64,000 bases of DNA from a virus, in the IMG/VR virus record IMGVR_UViG_3300030118_007055, positions 20,210 through 84,209 of that record. The stretch is one strand, 5' to 3'. Positions 24,770 to 33,277 of this stretch are shown here, piece after piece. Below the pieces are notes generated by a model. The model did no database searches. It had not been told where the DNA came from and worked only from the letters and a program-made list of their open reading frames with translations. The translations under genes and the position numbers were made by a program. Each line of letters begins with the position of its first letter. Within the stretch, counting starts at the first letter, position 1.

Positions 24770-25803
24770 TTTTTTTTTTCTTTAAGAATTTCTTTATGGC
24801 GCTTCATGAACTGATCATGACTTCTTCCAGGCATATAGACGGGCTTTCCATCTTTACCTTTATGCATATGAATACCCTGCAAACCTAATTTTTTTGCATC
24901 TTTCATGGCCTCTTTAGCTGTAGGGAAAGAGTGATCCATAGGGTCGTCAGCAGCCTCTATTTTTTTCTTATGATGCATCCCAGCCTTAGTTTTTTCATCT
25001 TTGTGCATACCACCTTTCATTTTTTCCTTATCCTTGTGCATGCCGCCTTTCATTTTCTCTTCATCCTTGTGCATGCCAGCCTTAGTTTTCTTGTCCTCAT
25101 GCATGCCACCTTTCATTTTTTTCTTGTCTCCGTGCATACCAGCCTTCATTTTCTTCTTATCCTCATGCATACCAGCTTTTGTCTTTTTCTTTTCATGCAT
25201 GCCAGCTTTGCTTTCTTCATCTCCATCATGATAATTGGCCTCTTTTGTATCATAATGATGATTAGCTTTACCTTCCTCTTTCATTTTTTTAAGGATGGCC
25301 TCTTGTAAAGCTGGTGGCAACTTCTTTTGTTTTTCAGTAAGTTGGCCATTTGTATTTTCCATGAGCATTGGCCTATCCTTGCTATACTGAACGCCACACG
25401 CTTTCATAGTATTATCCAAATTCATATCCTTGGTATCTATCATATCAGCGTCATTCATAGCACAATGACTCATATAGGATTTGAATATTTTAGTTTCTTT
25501 TTCGTCCATTTTATGACGATTAGATTTTGACTTTTCGTTATCGTGATAGCTAGCTTCGCTCATTTTAGTTTTTGGTTTATTAAAGTAAAAAAATAAATCT
25601 TCATCATCCCATGGACCTTTTCCATCTAAAAACTCATTTCCTACAGAAACAGAAGCTTTTTTGGATGCTTTTTCGAATTGTGATATGCAAACAGCAACTC
25701 TTTGTTTATTATCTCCAAACTCCCCCTTTTCAGATAAATTAGCAACGCATCTACTCATAAAGTCAGAGCGTTTTTCTTTATCATTTGGCGTTGGAATTGG
25801 CAT
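24760..25803 (-). CDS. Virion-type repeat protein with PIPTP start and Met/His repeats
   Basis: The start MPIPTPNDKEKRSDFMSRC (ATG 25803) is preferred over one 13 codons upstream because proteins of this type begin MPIPxPxxxExxxDFxxRC. The segment continues FGDNKQRVAVCISQF. A middle part has LTEKQKKLPPALQEAILKKM, then eight GMH repeats of 10-11 residues (24958-25206), then GIHMHKGKDGKPVYMPGRSHDQF. Each piece is one I recall as a separate small domain in large marine phages, often near prohead or capsid genes; none has a proven function. The zero-frame product is 347 residues; a -1 shift would add 45. A GTGTAA motif lies 13 nt before the ATG. Confidence 0.65.
   Translation of the reverse strand: MPIPTPNDKEKRSDFMSRCVANLSEKGEFGDNKQRVAVCISQFEKASKKASVSVGNEFLDGKGPWDDEDLFFYFNKPKTKMSEASYHDNEKSKSNRHKMDEKETKIFKSYMSHCAMNDADMIDTKDMNLDNTMKACGVQYSKDRPMLMENTNGQLTEKQKKLPPALQEAILKKMKEEGKANHHYDTKEANYHDGDEESKAGMHEKKKTKAGMHEDKKKMKAGMHGDKKKMKGGMHEDKKTKAGMHKDEEKMKGGMHKDKEKMKGGMHKDEKTKAGMHHKKKIEAADDPMDHSFPTAKEAMKDAKKLGLQGIHMHKGKDGKPVYMPGRSHDQFMKRHKEILKEKKKAK
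24769..24775 (-). promoter_or_regulatory. Predicted -1 ribosomal frameshift site A AAA AAG
   Basis: Within a run of ten A on the minus strand (24779-24770) followed by G, the zero-frame codons are GAA AAA AAA AAG GCG AAG TAA. The last seven bases of the run give A AAA AAG in phase, the heptamer used by E. coli dnaX. Slipping by one base continues into GGC and an open frame of 45 codons; without slipping the ribosome ends two codons later (Ala, Lys, stop). No stimulator hairpin or upstream Shine-Dalgarno was identified by eye. Confidence 0.65.
24958..25206 (-). repeat. Eight tandem (A/G)GMH repeats of 30-33 nt
   Basis: The coded units are AGMHEKKKTK, AGMHEDKKKMK, AGMHGDKKKMK, GGMHEDKKTK, AGMHKDEEKMK, GGMHKDKEKMK, GGMHKDEKTK and AGMHHKKKIE. 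Unit length alternates between 10 and 11 residues. Methionine and histidine side by side in every unit suggests metal (copper or nickel) binding or a charged, flexible linker; both are inferences. DNA copies are similar enough for slippage to change copy number. Confidence 0.85.
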
Positions 25804-25822
25804 TTTGTATACAATATTACAC
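25804..25822 (-). promoter_or_regulatory. GTGTAA promoter-like motif upstream of the repeat protein
   Basis: On the minus strand GTGTAATATTGT begins at 25822 and the ATG at 25803 follows 13 nt after the GTGTAA core. It overlaps the last bases of nothing coding (the upstream gene stops at 25829). The hexamer TGTAAT also matches a sigma70 -10 box at five of six positions, but no TTGACA was seen upstream. Confidence 0.45.
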
Positions 25823-25828
25823 AAAATA

Positions 25829-26881
25829 TTACTTTTTTGCACCTAAAATCGGCTCAGTCAATGATTTTAGAATGAAATCTTTATTATTTATAAAAATAGG
25901 TATTTTTTTAAAATAATTTAAATTATTATGAAACTGACTTATGCACTCGGTAATGTGTTCGGCTCTTAGAAATTTTAAAAAATAAATCTCCCTTAGATAC
26001 GTAGAAATTGTTTGTAAAAGTTTCTTTCTTACGGCGAATGCGAAAAAATTATTGAAATCTGCAAAGCTAGCATCTTTATAAGACTCTATAAAAGATTTAA
26101 TCAAAAGGTTTTTTTGCGCCTCTGTTAAGCCCATTTCTAATATTAAATCGCATAAATCTATAAATGGGTGAAAATTACAAAAATTATCTAATTTATCAAA
26201 AAAAATTAAATTTTCTTTTAAATATATAGAATTGGTGCTCATGTTACCTAAACAGGGTTTATAGCTAGATAATTCAGGCAGATGTTTTTCAAGATCTTTG
26301 GCTAAATCCTTATATATTTTTTCGAAACATTTATAATCACTGTTTTTATCTATATTAGCTTTGGTTTCAGTATCGAAATACGCAGTAAAATTACACTCAT
26401 CAAATAGCTCTTTTAAATAGCTTGTTTTACCTCTATTTACTTGTAAATCATCACATAAATATTGGTGAGTTTTAAATAAAGCATCTGAATTTTGTATGAT
26501 AAAGGTTCTACCTAAATTTTTTAAAGATAAAGAATTTGGAAACTGAATAAGTGAGCAAACGATCTCCTCTGTAATTTGAATTTTTTTTAACGTAATAAAT
26601 TTGCCAGAGGCATAACCTTTAAGCTTTTTTAATATATTAGCCTCCCTCTTTAAATATTTGTCATTTATATCAAAAGATATTTTCAGTAGGTAAAATTTAT
26701 TGTCAGAAGATGTTATTGAGTAAGTGTCATAATTTAGACAAGTATCAAAAAAATCTAAATTTTTAATATCTATAGAAGCGCCAAGTTTATCTAAAACTAC
26801 GCGTAAAAACTTTTCAGATGAAGATTTAAAAGACGGGGTATTTATTATGTATGCTCTGTTATTAAATAAATTTATATTCAT
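25829..26881 (-). CDS. Aminoglycoside phosphotransferase/choline kinase-like fold, probably a pseudokinase
   Basis: 350 residues. YSITSSDNKFYLLKISFD looks like the strand with the ATP-binding lysine (YLLK), followed by YLKREANILKKL, the acid-containing helix. The place of the catalytic loop HGDLSPxNI is taken by LGNMSTNSI, so the catalytic His and Asp are replaced by Leu and Asn. The metal motif is still suggested by IFFDKLD and by HPFIDLCDLI, a common APH end motif. If the alignment is right the protein binds but may not phosphorylate. It lies directly after a Clp ATPase (1 nt gap), so it could be an adaptor or target for it; that is a guess from position only. Confidence 0.45.
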   Translation of the reverse strand: MNINLFNNRAYIINTPSFKSSSEKFLRVVLDKLGASIDIKNLDFFDTCLNYDTYSITSSDNKFYLLKISFDINDKYLKREANILKKLKGYASGKFITLKKIQITEEIVCSLIQFPNSLSLKNLGRTFIIQNSDALFKTHQYLCDDLQVNRGKTSYLKELFDECNFTAYFDTETKANIDKNSDYKCFEKIYKDLAKDLEKHLPELSSYKPCLGNMSTNSIYLKENLIFFDKLDNFCNFHPFIDLCDLILEMGLTEAQKNLLIKSFIESYKDASFADFNNFFAFAVRKKLLQTISTYLREIYFLKFLRAEHITECISQFHNNLNYFKKIPIFINNKDFILKSLTEPILGAKK

Positions 26882-26882
26882 T

Positions 26883-29324
26883 TTATGAACAACATATACT
26901 TTTATTTTTAACTTTTAATTCTACTTTTTTTGCGTCACAATTTTTGATGAAGTGTTGAGATATTGGGAATTGAATAAATTTTTTAACAAAGCTTTTAATA
27001 TCTCTAGCATGAATTTTTTTACTTTTTATTTCATTAAAAATAAATTTTTTAACATAGGGAGTTAGTTTTAAGATAATGCCCTTCATTTCTAATTTTATTT
27101 TTAGATTATTTATCTCTTTGTTAATAATACTTAGATAAACAGAATCTTTTAAATCATTAAAACTTATAATTTCATCTATTCTTGAAATTAATTCTGGCCT
27201 TAGATATTTTTTTAGAGCCTCACTTTCTAAATTTTTCGGTTGATCTTTATCTTCTAAGAAGCCCATGCTTCTTTTTTGTTTCTGTCGTTGACCAATATTT
27301 GATGTCATTACGACTATGGTGTTAGTAAAATCAATTTTTCTATTCAAATTATCTGTTATATAGCCCTCATCTAGTAAATGCAGTAAAATATCTAATATTT
27401 TTGGCTCGCATTTTTCTATCTCATCAAATACTACCACGCAGTTAGGGTTATTTCTTACGTGTTCAGATAATATGCCACCTTCTTCATAGCCAACATAGCC
27501 AGCGTTTGCACCAATTAGTTTATTTATGCTAGTTTTATCCTGATATTCGCTCATATTAAGTTGAATATATGATTTTTCACTACCAAAAAAGTATTTGGCT
27601 ATATTTTTAGCAGTAAATGTTTTACCTACTCCAGTAGAACCTACAAACAGAAAACTTGATAGGGGTTTATTTTTATCTGATAGACCTGTTTTAGCGCATG
27701 ATAGATTGCTATATATTCTTTCTAATGCGTCATCTTGGCCAAAAACCTCAGATTTCATATTTTCCATAAACTTAGAGAAAATATTCTTTTTTTGCATAAT
27801 TGCTTTCTTTGATACGCCGCTTTTTTCACTAACTACATCTATTATATCATTTTCTTTAATTTTTCTTTTTCTACCCTTACCATTAGAGTTCATAAATGTA
27901 GACATTGTAGTTATATAATCTTTTATGATTTCAGTAAATTTAGCCTCATCAAACTCTGAATTATCATCTAAATTTTTTATTAGGCCAGTAAAAGTCTCGC
28001 GAGCATCAATGACTTTATCTGAGTTTTTAAAATATTTTATCTTAGTTTTAGCTCCAACTTGATCAATCACATCAAAAGCCTTATCTGGAAAATTTTTATT
28101 ACTTAAAAATGTTTCACACAAATCTAAAATCAAATCTATTTCTTTTTCTTCATACTTAACACGATGAAAATTTTCGTAGTATTCTAAGGTATTAATTATA
28201 ATTTTTTTAGTATCTGATTTACTAGGCTGATTAACTAAAATTTTATCAAATCTTCGAGTGATTGCAGAGTCTTTCTCAAAGAATTTTTTGTATTCTTGAA
28301 GGGTTGTAGCACCTATGCATTTTATATTACCGCGAGCTAATGCAGGTTTTAACATATTTGAAGCATCAACACCCCCCTCAGAACTACCAGCTCCAATGAT
28401 AGTATGTATCTCATCTATAAAAAGTATAATATTGTCATCTTTAGAAACTTCATTTATCAATTGTTTAAATCTCTCTTCAAACTCTCCACGATACTTTGTA
28501 CCAGCTAACATTGAAGTTATATCAACTGAGTATATTTGCATTAATGCTAAATGACAGGGTACTTCTTGGTTTACAATCTTTTGTGCTAAACCCTCTACTA
28601 TTGCAGTTTTACCAACTCCAGCATCACCAATGAGAATCGCGTTACATTTATTTTTTTTAAGTAAAATCTCAATCAACTCATTGATTTCTGTGTCTCTGCA
28701 AGAAATTGTTGATGAATTTTCTGTTATAAATTTATGATTTAAATTAACGCAATACTTCTCTAATATTTGTATGCTTTTTAAAGTTTTTTTAGTGTCAATT
28801 TTTTCAAATGAAAAAACTTTTTTACCCTCTATGTGAAAAATATTTTTAACCTGATCTGTAGATGGTATTGATGTCTCTACAACATGAGCTTCTATGATTT
28901 CTTTAGCGTATTGAACCTCAACATTTTTTTGTTTTAAGAATTTTACAAAATCACCGTCCATGTCAAAAATAACGTACAGTATGTGCTCTACTCCAATAAA
29001 ATAGCTGTCAAAGTTGTCTGAAAAATCTTTAGCAAAAAATATCACTTCGTTCACCTCTTCGTGCCAACCTTCTTCATCAGTGTCATACAAATCTTTTCTT
29101 TCTTTGCAGAACTGCTTGAATAATTTTAAAAATTCTTTTATATCTGGATCAAATCCAAAACTTTTAAGTTTTACAACACAACTATCAGATAAATTTACTA
29201 AACACCCATAAATTAAATGACTTATATTGATTAACTTATGGTTGTTAGATTGTGCAAAAGCTTTTGAATCCTTTATGCATTTCTTTGCTTTTGGAGTTAA
29301 ATTGAAATCTGTTAAACCCATCAT
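26883..29324 (-). CDS. clpA: ClpA/ClpC-type AAA+ unfoldase
   Basis: 813 residues with a Clp N-domain (about 1-150), then two AAA+ modules. D1: Walker A GDAGVGKT (233-240), pore loop KYRGEFEER, Walker B LFIDE (301-305). D2: Walker A GSTGVGKT (562-569), pore loop GYVGYEEGG, Walker B VVFDE (631-635) and a closing ARDIKSFV sensor-2-like helix. After sensor 1 (VVMTSNIG) comes RSMGFLED with MGF at 687-689, the place where ClpA and ClpC carry the (I/L/V)G(F/L) loop that docks on ClpP and where ClpB has none. There is no long coiled-coil M-domain as in ClpB. So the enzyme may feed host ClpP. No clpP is present in the window. GTGTAA lies 6 nt upstream; a second ATG follows directly. Confidence 0.9.
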   Translation of the reverse strand: MMGLTDFNLTPKAKKCIKDSKAFAQSNNHKLINISHLIYGCLVNLSDSCVVKLKSFGFDPDIKEFLKLFKQFCKERKDLYDTDEEGWHEEVNEVIFFAKDFSDNFDSYFIGVEHILYVIFDMDGDFVKFLKQKNVEVQYAKEIIEAHVVETSIPSTDQVKNIFHIEGKKVFSFEKIDTKKTLKSIQILEKYCVNLNHKFITENSSTISCRDTEINELIEILLKKNKCNAILIGDAGVGKTAIVEGLAQKIVNQEVPCHLALMQIYSVDITSMLAGTKYRGEFEERFKQLINEVSKDDNIILFIDEIHTIIGAGSSEGGVDASNMLKPALARGNIKCIGATTLQEYKKFFEKDSAITRRFDKILVNQPSKSDTKKIIINTLEYYENFHRVKYEEKEIDLILDLCETFLSNKNFPDKAFDVIDQVGAKTKIKYFKNSDKVIDARETFTGLIKNLDDNSEFDEAKFTEIIKDYITTMSTFMNSNGKGRKRKIKENDIIDVVSEKSGVSKKAIMQKKNIFSKFMENMKSEVFGQDDALERIYSNLSCAKTGLSDKNKPLSSFLFVGSTGVGKTFTAKNIAKYFFGSEKSYIQLNMSEYQDKTSINKLIGANAGYVGYEEGGILSEHVRNNPNCVVVFDEIEKCEPKILDILLHLLDEGYITDNLNRKIDFTNTIVVMTSNIGQRQKQKRSMGFLEDKDQPKNLESEALKKYLRPELISRIDEIISFNDLKDSVYLSIINKEINNLKIKLEMKGIILKLTPYVKKFIFNEIKSKKIHARDIKSFVKKFIQFPISQHFIKNCDAKKVELKVKNKSICCS

Positions 29325-29336
29325 AAATATTTACAC
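29325..29336 (-). promoter_or_regulatory. GTGTAA promoter-like motif upstream of clpA
   Basis: GTGTAAATATTT precedes ATG at 29324 on the minus strand; the core overlaps the stop codon of the polymerase gene. It is identical over 10 bases to the motif before the membrane protein at 663. Confidence 0.5.
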
Positions 29337-31906
29337 TATTTTATCTCAGATAACTTCATGTAGATCTTATCTTTTAAAGAATACATTTTTTCAATAAAAA
29401 TAATATCCTCACCCAATCTACCATAAATTACGACAATATCTTCTTTTTTAGGTATTTTATTACCAGAATTTAAATAATTAGTTAATTTTTGCTCTCTATC
29501 AGAATCCATAAATAAAGCACTTATTAGCGCACTTTCATCTTGTAAATCTAATCTAACATACTTATTACCATTTCTGCTAGTTCTTTTTACAGAATCTGTT
29601 ACAACACCTATAAATTTTAAATCTCTAAAAGCAGGAGACTCCTCATTAGATTCTATTTTGATTTGTTCAGCTGATACAAAGTCTTGAGATAAGTCAAAAA
29701 TATCTTTTAATTTATGCGAATAACTGTACCCAAGCAATTTGTTTTCGAAAAACCAATTAGCGTATCTAAGATATTTTTTATTCATTTCATAAATATCTTT
29801 GTATGGACCATACTTTTTCTTAAAAGTCTGAAACCTTTTTTCAGTCATCATTAATCTGCCGTCATCACCGACAGACTTGCTAGAATATTGATCATGGACT
29901 GCATTTAAAATATCAAAGTCATATTTTGCACCAAGCTCAATAAAATTACGCTTTTCTCTATCTGTTAATATATTAAACGTTTGAGCTTCAAGAACTAAAC
30001 GGCATCTGTTTGAACACACAAAAGAATCTAATAATCCTGCTTGAATTAACGCTGATAAAATGCCTATGTTCATTCCTGCCTGTTTAGCAGAAACAAAAAT
30101 GTCATATTTATTAGAAAAACTTTCTTCCCTAAAATTTAATAATGACTGTAGAACTTTATCAGAAACTCCTTTAATAGAATTTAAACCATACCTTATATTT
30201 GAGCCTTCTATTTTAAAATCTATGTCCGATTTGTTTAAATCAGGTGGTAAAAGTTTAATGTTAAATGATGAAAGCTCTTGGGTGATTTTTGCTATCTCTT
30301 CATGAGAGTTTGGCTCATATTTTGCATATTTTAAAAGACTTAAAAAGAATTCTTTAGGATAATTAAACTTTAAATAAACTGTTATTGCAGCTAAATAGGC
30401 ATAACTTATTGAGTGTGACTTATTGAAAGAGTAATTAGCTGAGTCTTCAGCCACTTTCCATAAAACTTTACCAATTTTTGGGTCTAAATTATTGTCTTTT
30501 ATTTTTTGTGTTATTTTAGCTTTCCAAGCTGGCATTTGCTCGGTTTTTTTCTTACCAATTATTCTTCTTAATTGTTCTGACTCATCTAAACTAAAGCCAA
30601 CTTTAACAGCCATTTTCATGAGCTGCTCTTGGTAAAGAGGTATACCGCCTGTATAGCTTAAAATATCGTCAAAAAACTCATGAACAGATGAAAAATCGCC
30701 TGTTCTAGCGTATGCTGCATAATAGTCTAAAAACTCTAAAGCTCCAGGTCTTGCTATAGCCACAACAGCAGATAGTTCCTCTAAACTTTTGGGGCATATT
30801 GTGCGACAGACTTTATAGTTTGTGTCGGCTTCAATTTGAAATAATCCTTGAGGAGATCGTAAACAAGATAAAGCTGCATATATTGATGGGTCGTGAGGAT
30901 CTATGTCTTTTACATTTATTTTAAGCTGTTTGCAGACATCATTTACAACAGATAAAGTTCTTAAACCTAAAATATCAAACTTGACTGTTAAACTAGCGAC
31001 ATCATTCATATCATAAGCTGATATTAGTGAGTCGTCATTAGTTAACTGTAAAGGCATGATATCCTCTAAATCAAAAAATGATATTGATATGCCTGAAGGG
31101 TGTACCCCTGTGTTTTTATTTAAACCCTCTAATTTTTTTGCTATGGCAAAAGCTTTTGCATGATTATCTGCATGCTTTTTAAAAGTTTCACTCTCATCGC
31201 AAGCATTATTTAAACTTGCAACTTTACCAAAAGTTTTAGGTATGCTTTCACTAATTATATTGACATCAGTTTCAGAAAGCTCTTCAACTATTTTACAACA
31301 CTCTTTCATGCAAAGCTTACTGCTTAGAGTGTTCAATGTTAAAATTTTAGAAGTCCTACCTTTAAATTTTTTTTCAATGTATTCAATAACCTCAGATCTA
31401 CGATCATAAGAGATATCATTATCAACATCAGCTAATAAGCTTCCATCTAAATATATTTCACCATTATGTTCTATTTTTTTAGCTCTGCTTTTAGATACAA
31501 ATCTCTCAAAAAATAAATCATGCTCTATGGGATCTATGTCTGTCACGCCAATGACATACAGCACCAAAGATCCAGCAGCACTGCCTCTACCTGCGCCTAC
31601 AGGAATATCATTCTGTACACAAAAATTTATTATGTCCCAGTTTAGAAGAACATAATCAATAAAACCAAGATCCTCAAAAATTTGTAGCTCCTCCTTCAGT
31701 CTATCATAGTAAATTTGAGCATTCTCTAATTGATCTATACCTTTTTGTTTTAGTCTATTAAAGCAAAGCTTTCTTAGGAACTGATAGTTACCTTCCAGGT
31801 CTTTACAAGAAACCTCGTCGTAATATTTTTTTTCTATCTTGATCTCTGGCAATTTTACGCCAACTGGAAAAGGCGTTTTATATGGCTTATAACTTGAAAG
31901 TTTCAT
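29336..31906 (-). CDS. dnaE: DNA polymerase III alpha subunit, polymerase part without PHP domain
   Basis: 856 residues covering palm, thumb, fingers, HhH and OB regions of a DnaE-type replicase. Visible: VGAGRGSAAGS (103-113), LLADVDNDI with catalytic D162 and D164 (as in PDFDVDF), VKFDILGLRTL with the third catalytic D311, GVHPSGISIS, PLYQEQLM, and SANYSFNKSHSISYAYLA. An OB-type segment (KFIGVVTDSVKRTSRNGNKYVRLDLQDESA) is near the end. The N-terminal PHP domain is missing here; it is encoded separately at 32528-33247 with an exonuclease gene between them. It overlaps the exonuclease gene by 4 nt. It is the phage replicase; whether it uses the host sliding clamp is unknown. Confidence 0.92.
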   Translation of the reverse strand: MKLSSYKPYKTPFPVGVKLPEIKIEKKYYDEVSCKDLEGNYQFLRKLCFNRLKQKGIDQLENAQIYYDRLKEELQIFEDLGFIDYVLLNWDIINFCVQNDIPVGAGRGSAAGSLVLYVIGVTDIDPIEHDLFFERFVSKSRAKKIEHNGEIYLDGSLLADVDNDISYDRRSEVIEYIEKKFKGRTSKILTLNTLSSKLCMKECCKIVEELSETDVNIISESIPKTFGKVASLNNACDESETFKKHADNHAKAFAIAKKLEGLNKNTGVHPSGISISFFDLEDIMPLQLTNDDSLISAYDMNDVASLTVKFDILGLRTLSVVNDVCKQLKINVKDIDPHDPSIYAALSCLRSPQGLFQIEADTNYKVCRTICPKSLEELSAVVAIARPGALEFLDYYAAYARTGDFSSVHEFFDDILSYTGGIPLYQEQLMKMAVKVGFSLDESEQLRRIIGKKKTEQMPAWKAKITQKIKDNNLDPKIGKVLWKVAEDSANYSFNKSHSISYAYLAAITVYLKFNYPKEFFLSLLKYAKYEPNSHEEIAKITQELSSFNIKLLPPDLNKSDIDFKIEGSNIRYGLNSIKGVSDKVLQSLLNFREESFSNKYDIFVSAKQAGMNIGILSALIQAGLLDSFVCSNRCRLVLEAQTFNILTDREKRNFIELGAKYDFDILNAVHDQYSSKSVGDDGRLMMTEKRFQTFKKKYGPYKDIYEMNKKYLRYANWFFENKLLGYSYSHKLKDIFDLSQDFVSAEQIKIESNEESPAFRDLKFIGVVTDSVKRTSRNGNKYVRLDLQDESALISALFMDSDREQKLTNYLNSGNKIPKKEDIVVIYGRLGEDIIFIEKMYSLKDKIYMKLSEIK

Positions 31907-32535
31907 ATCTCTAAATCAAAAAGCTGTTTTTTAAATATTTTAAAATTCATCTCTATGTCATAAAGGGCATCATGAAGTTTTTTAGGGTCATGCTTGATAT
32001 TATAATGTTTTAATAAAAAACCCTGTGATGTTTTTAAGCCTCTTTCCTTGTAGTTTAAAAGTCTATATTGCCAGTTAATAAATTTATCATTGTTATATGG
32101 TATACTTTTAGCTATAGCAGTTGCTAAAGCTTTAGTATCTATGATTCTTTTTATATAACTCTGATCTAATTTTCTACCCATCGCTCTACGCCAGACATCA
32201 ATCATATATACATCAAATCCAAGTAAGTTTTGACCGACTATCAAAGTATCTTCATCGTACAGATACTTAGAAAACTCATCCCATACTTGATTTGGCGCTA
32301 AGCATTTAGAATAGTATTTTTTTTCTGAAAAACCTGTAACTTTAGCTGCCCCTTCAGATACATTTATATTAGGCCAATGTATAAATTTATCATGCCTCTC
32401 TTGAATTTCATCACCTTTTACCACAAGCCAAGCGATTTGCCAAGGTCTTGATGTAATTAAATTCAAACCCTCCGTTTCAGTATCAAAAACAATATATTTT
32501 TGATTTTTATTAAATCTTAGTAAGGTATCATCCAT
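31903..32535 (-). CDS. dnaQ: DnaQ-type DEDDh 3'-5' exonuclease (proofreading subunit)
   Basis: 210 residues with all five catalytic residues: D18 and E20 (FDTETEGL), D108 (VGQNLLGFDVYMI), H188 and D193 (LHDALYDIEMN). It removes mismatched 3' ends behind the polymerase. The gene lies between the PHP gene and the polymerase gene, overlapping them by 8 and 4 nt, which strongly suggests that the three products form one replicase. In E. coli epsilon binds the PHP domain of DnaE, so the order PHP, exonuclease, polymerase is sensible. Confidence 0.9.
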   Translation of the reverse strand: MDDTLLRFNKNQKYIVFDTETEGLNLITSRPWQIAWLVVKGDEIQERHDKFIHWPNINVSEGAAKVTGFSEKKYYSKCLAPNQVWDEFSKYLYDEDTLIVGQNLLGFDVYMIDVWRRAMGRKLDQSYIKRIIDTKALATAIAKSIPYNNDKFINWQYRLLNYKERGLKTSQGFLLKHYNIKHDPKKLHDALYDIEMNFKIFKKQLFDLEI

Positions 32536-33247
32536 TTACGTACTCCTTAAAACTTTCAAAGCAAAATTCATTACTACCAAAATGATTCAAATTTGGGCAA
32601 CTTAATGTGGAGGGTCTGCCAAACTTCCTACCGCATATAATTTTATATGTCTGTAAAGCCTCTACATCATCTTTTTTTTCATACAAAACGCTTTTTACCA
32701 ACTCTGTATCATATTTATCCTTACAATACTCAAAAACAGCTTGAGATATAATATCGTCAAATGGTAAATTGTTTTTCTCTATCCAAAAAATAGGTTTAAT
32801 TTTATTAAAATTAGGTATGCAATTTTTTAAGTATAATTGGTTTTGATATACAAAAGAATCGTAAAAAGGTATAACTAACTGCAAACTATCATTATCCCAT
32901 ATTGTATTTAAATAATTAAAATCAACTTGACCTTTGTTACCTATATGAGCAAAAGAGTATATTTTATTTAACAACTTACAACCTTGATCGTTTTTTGCTA
33001 AAATTACAACTTTATGATCTGAATTATCATTTTCTTTTGATACGTCGTTGCAACAAGACACTCTCAACCCAAAAACTAGATGTATGTCATTTTGTTTTGT
33101 CAAGTTATGAGCTTTCACAAAACCAGTCATAGAGTCCTCAACTAAGACCAAAAACTTTTCATTAGTTTTTTTGTAAAGCTTTACTATGTTTTCTATAGTA
33201 AGAATACTTTTACCTATTGAATAATCTGACTTAAAAATTGGGGTCAT
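32528..33247 (-). CDS. Separate PHP-like N-terminal domain of DNA polymerase III alpha
   Basis: About 239 residues from MTPIFKSDYSIG (an upstream ATG at 33274 is possible). SDYSIGKSILT corresponds to the HSxYSxLDG opening of DnaE. LVLVEDSMTGFVKAHNLTKQNDIHLVFGLRV matches the next helix-strand-helix (lalTDh..m.g...f...c...gik.I.G.E), and VILAKNDQGCKLLNKIYSFAHI matches the following (lla.n..Gy.nLl.l.s.a). The metal-binding histidines are replaced (IFKSDYS, VEDSM), so it should be inactive as a phosphoesterase and serve as a scaffold. In nearly all bacteria this domain is joined to the polymerase. Confidence 0.75.
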   Translation of the reverse strand: MTPIFKSDYSIGKSILTIENIVKLYKKTNEKFLVLVEDSMTGFVKAHNLTKQNDIHLVFGLRVSCCNDVSKENDNSDHKVVILAKNDQGCKLLNKIYSFAHIGNKGQVDFNYLNTIWDNDSLQLVIPFYDSFVYQNQLYLKNCIPNFNKIKPIFWIEKNNLPFDDIISQAVFEYCKDKYDTELVKSVLYEKKDDVEALQTYKIICGRKFGRPSTLSCPNLNHFGSNEFCFESFKEYVNG

Positions 33248-33277
33248 GTAAAAAATATATGACCACATCATCAACTG

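Noticed and set aside
24958-25206. Regularly spaced repeats considered as a CRISPR array
   Set aside because: Units are 30-33 nt without unique spacers, and they code for a continuous protein repeat in frame.
24931-25308. A 125-codon plus-strand frame rich in Phe and His
   Set aside because: Antisense of the GMH repeat gene; its repeats are simply the complement of the Lys- and Met-rich codons.
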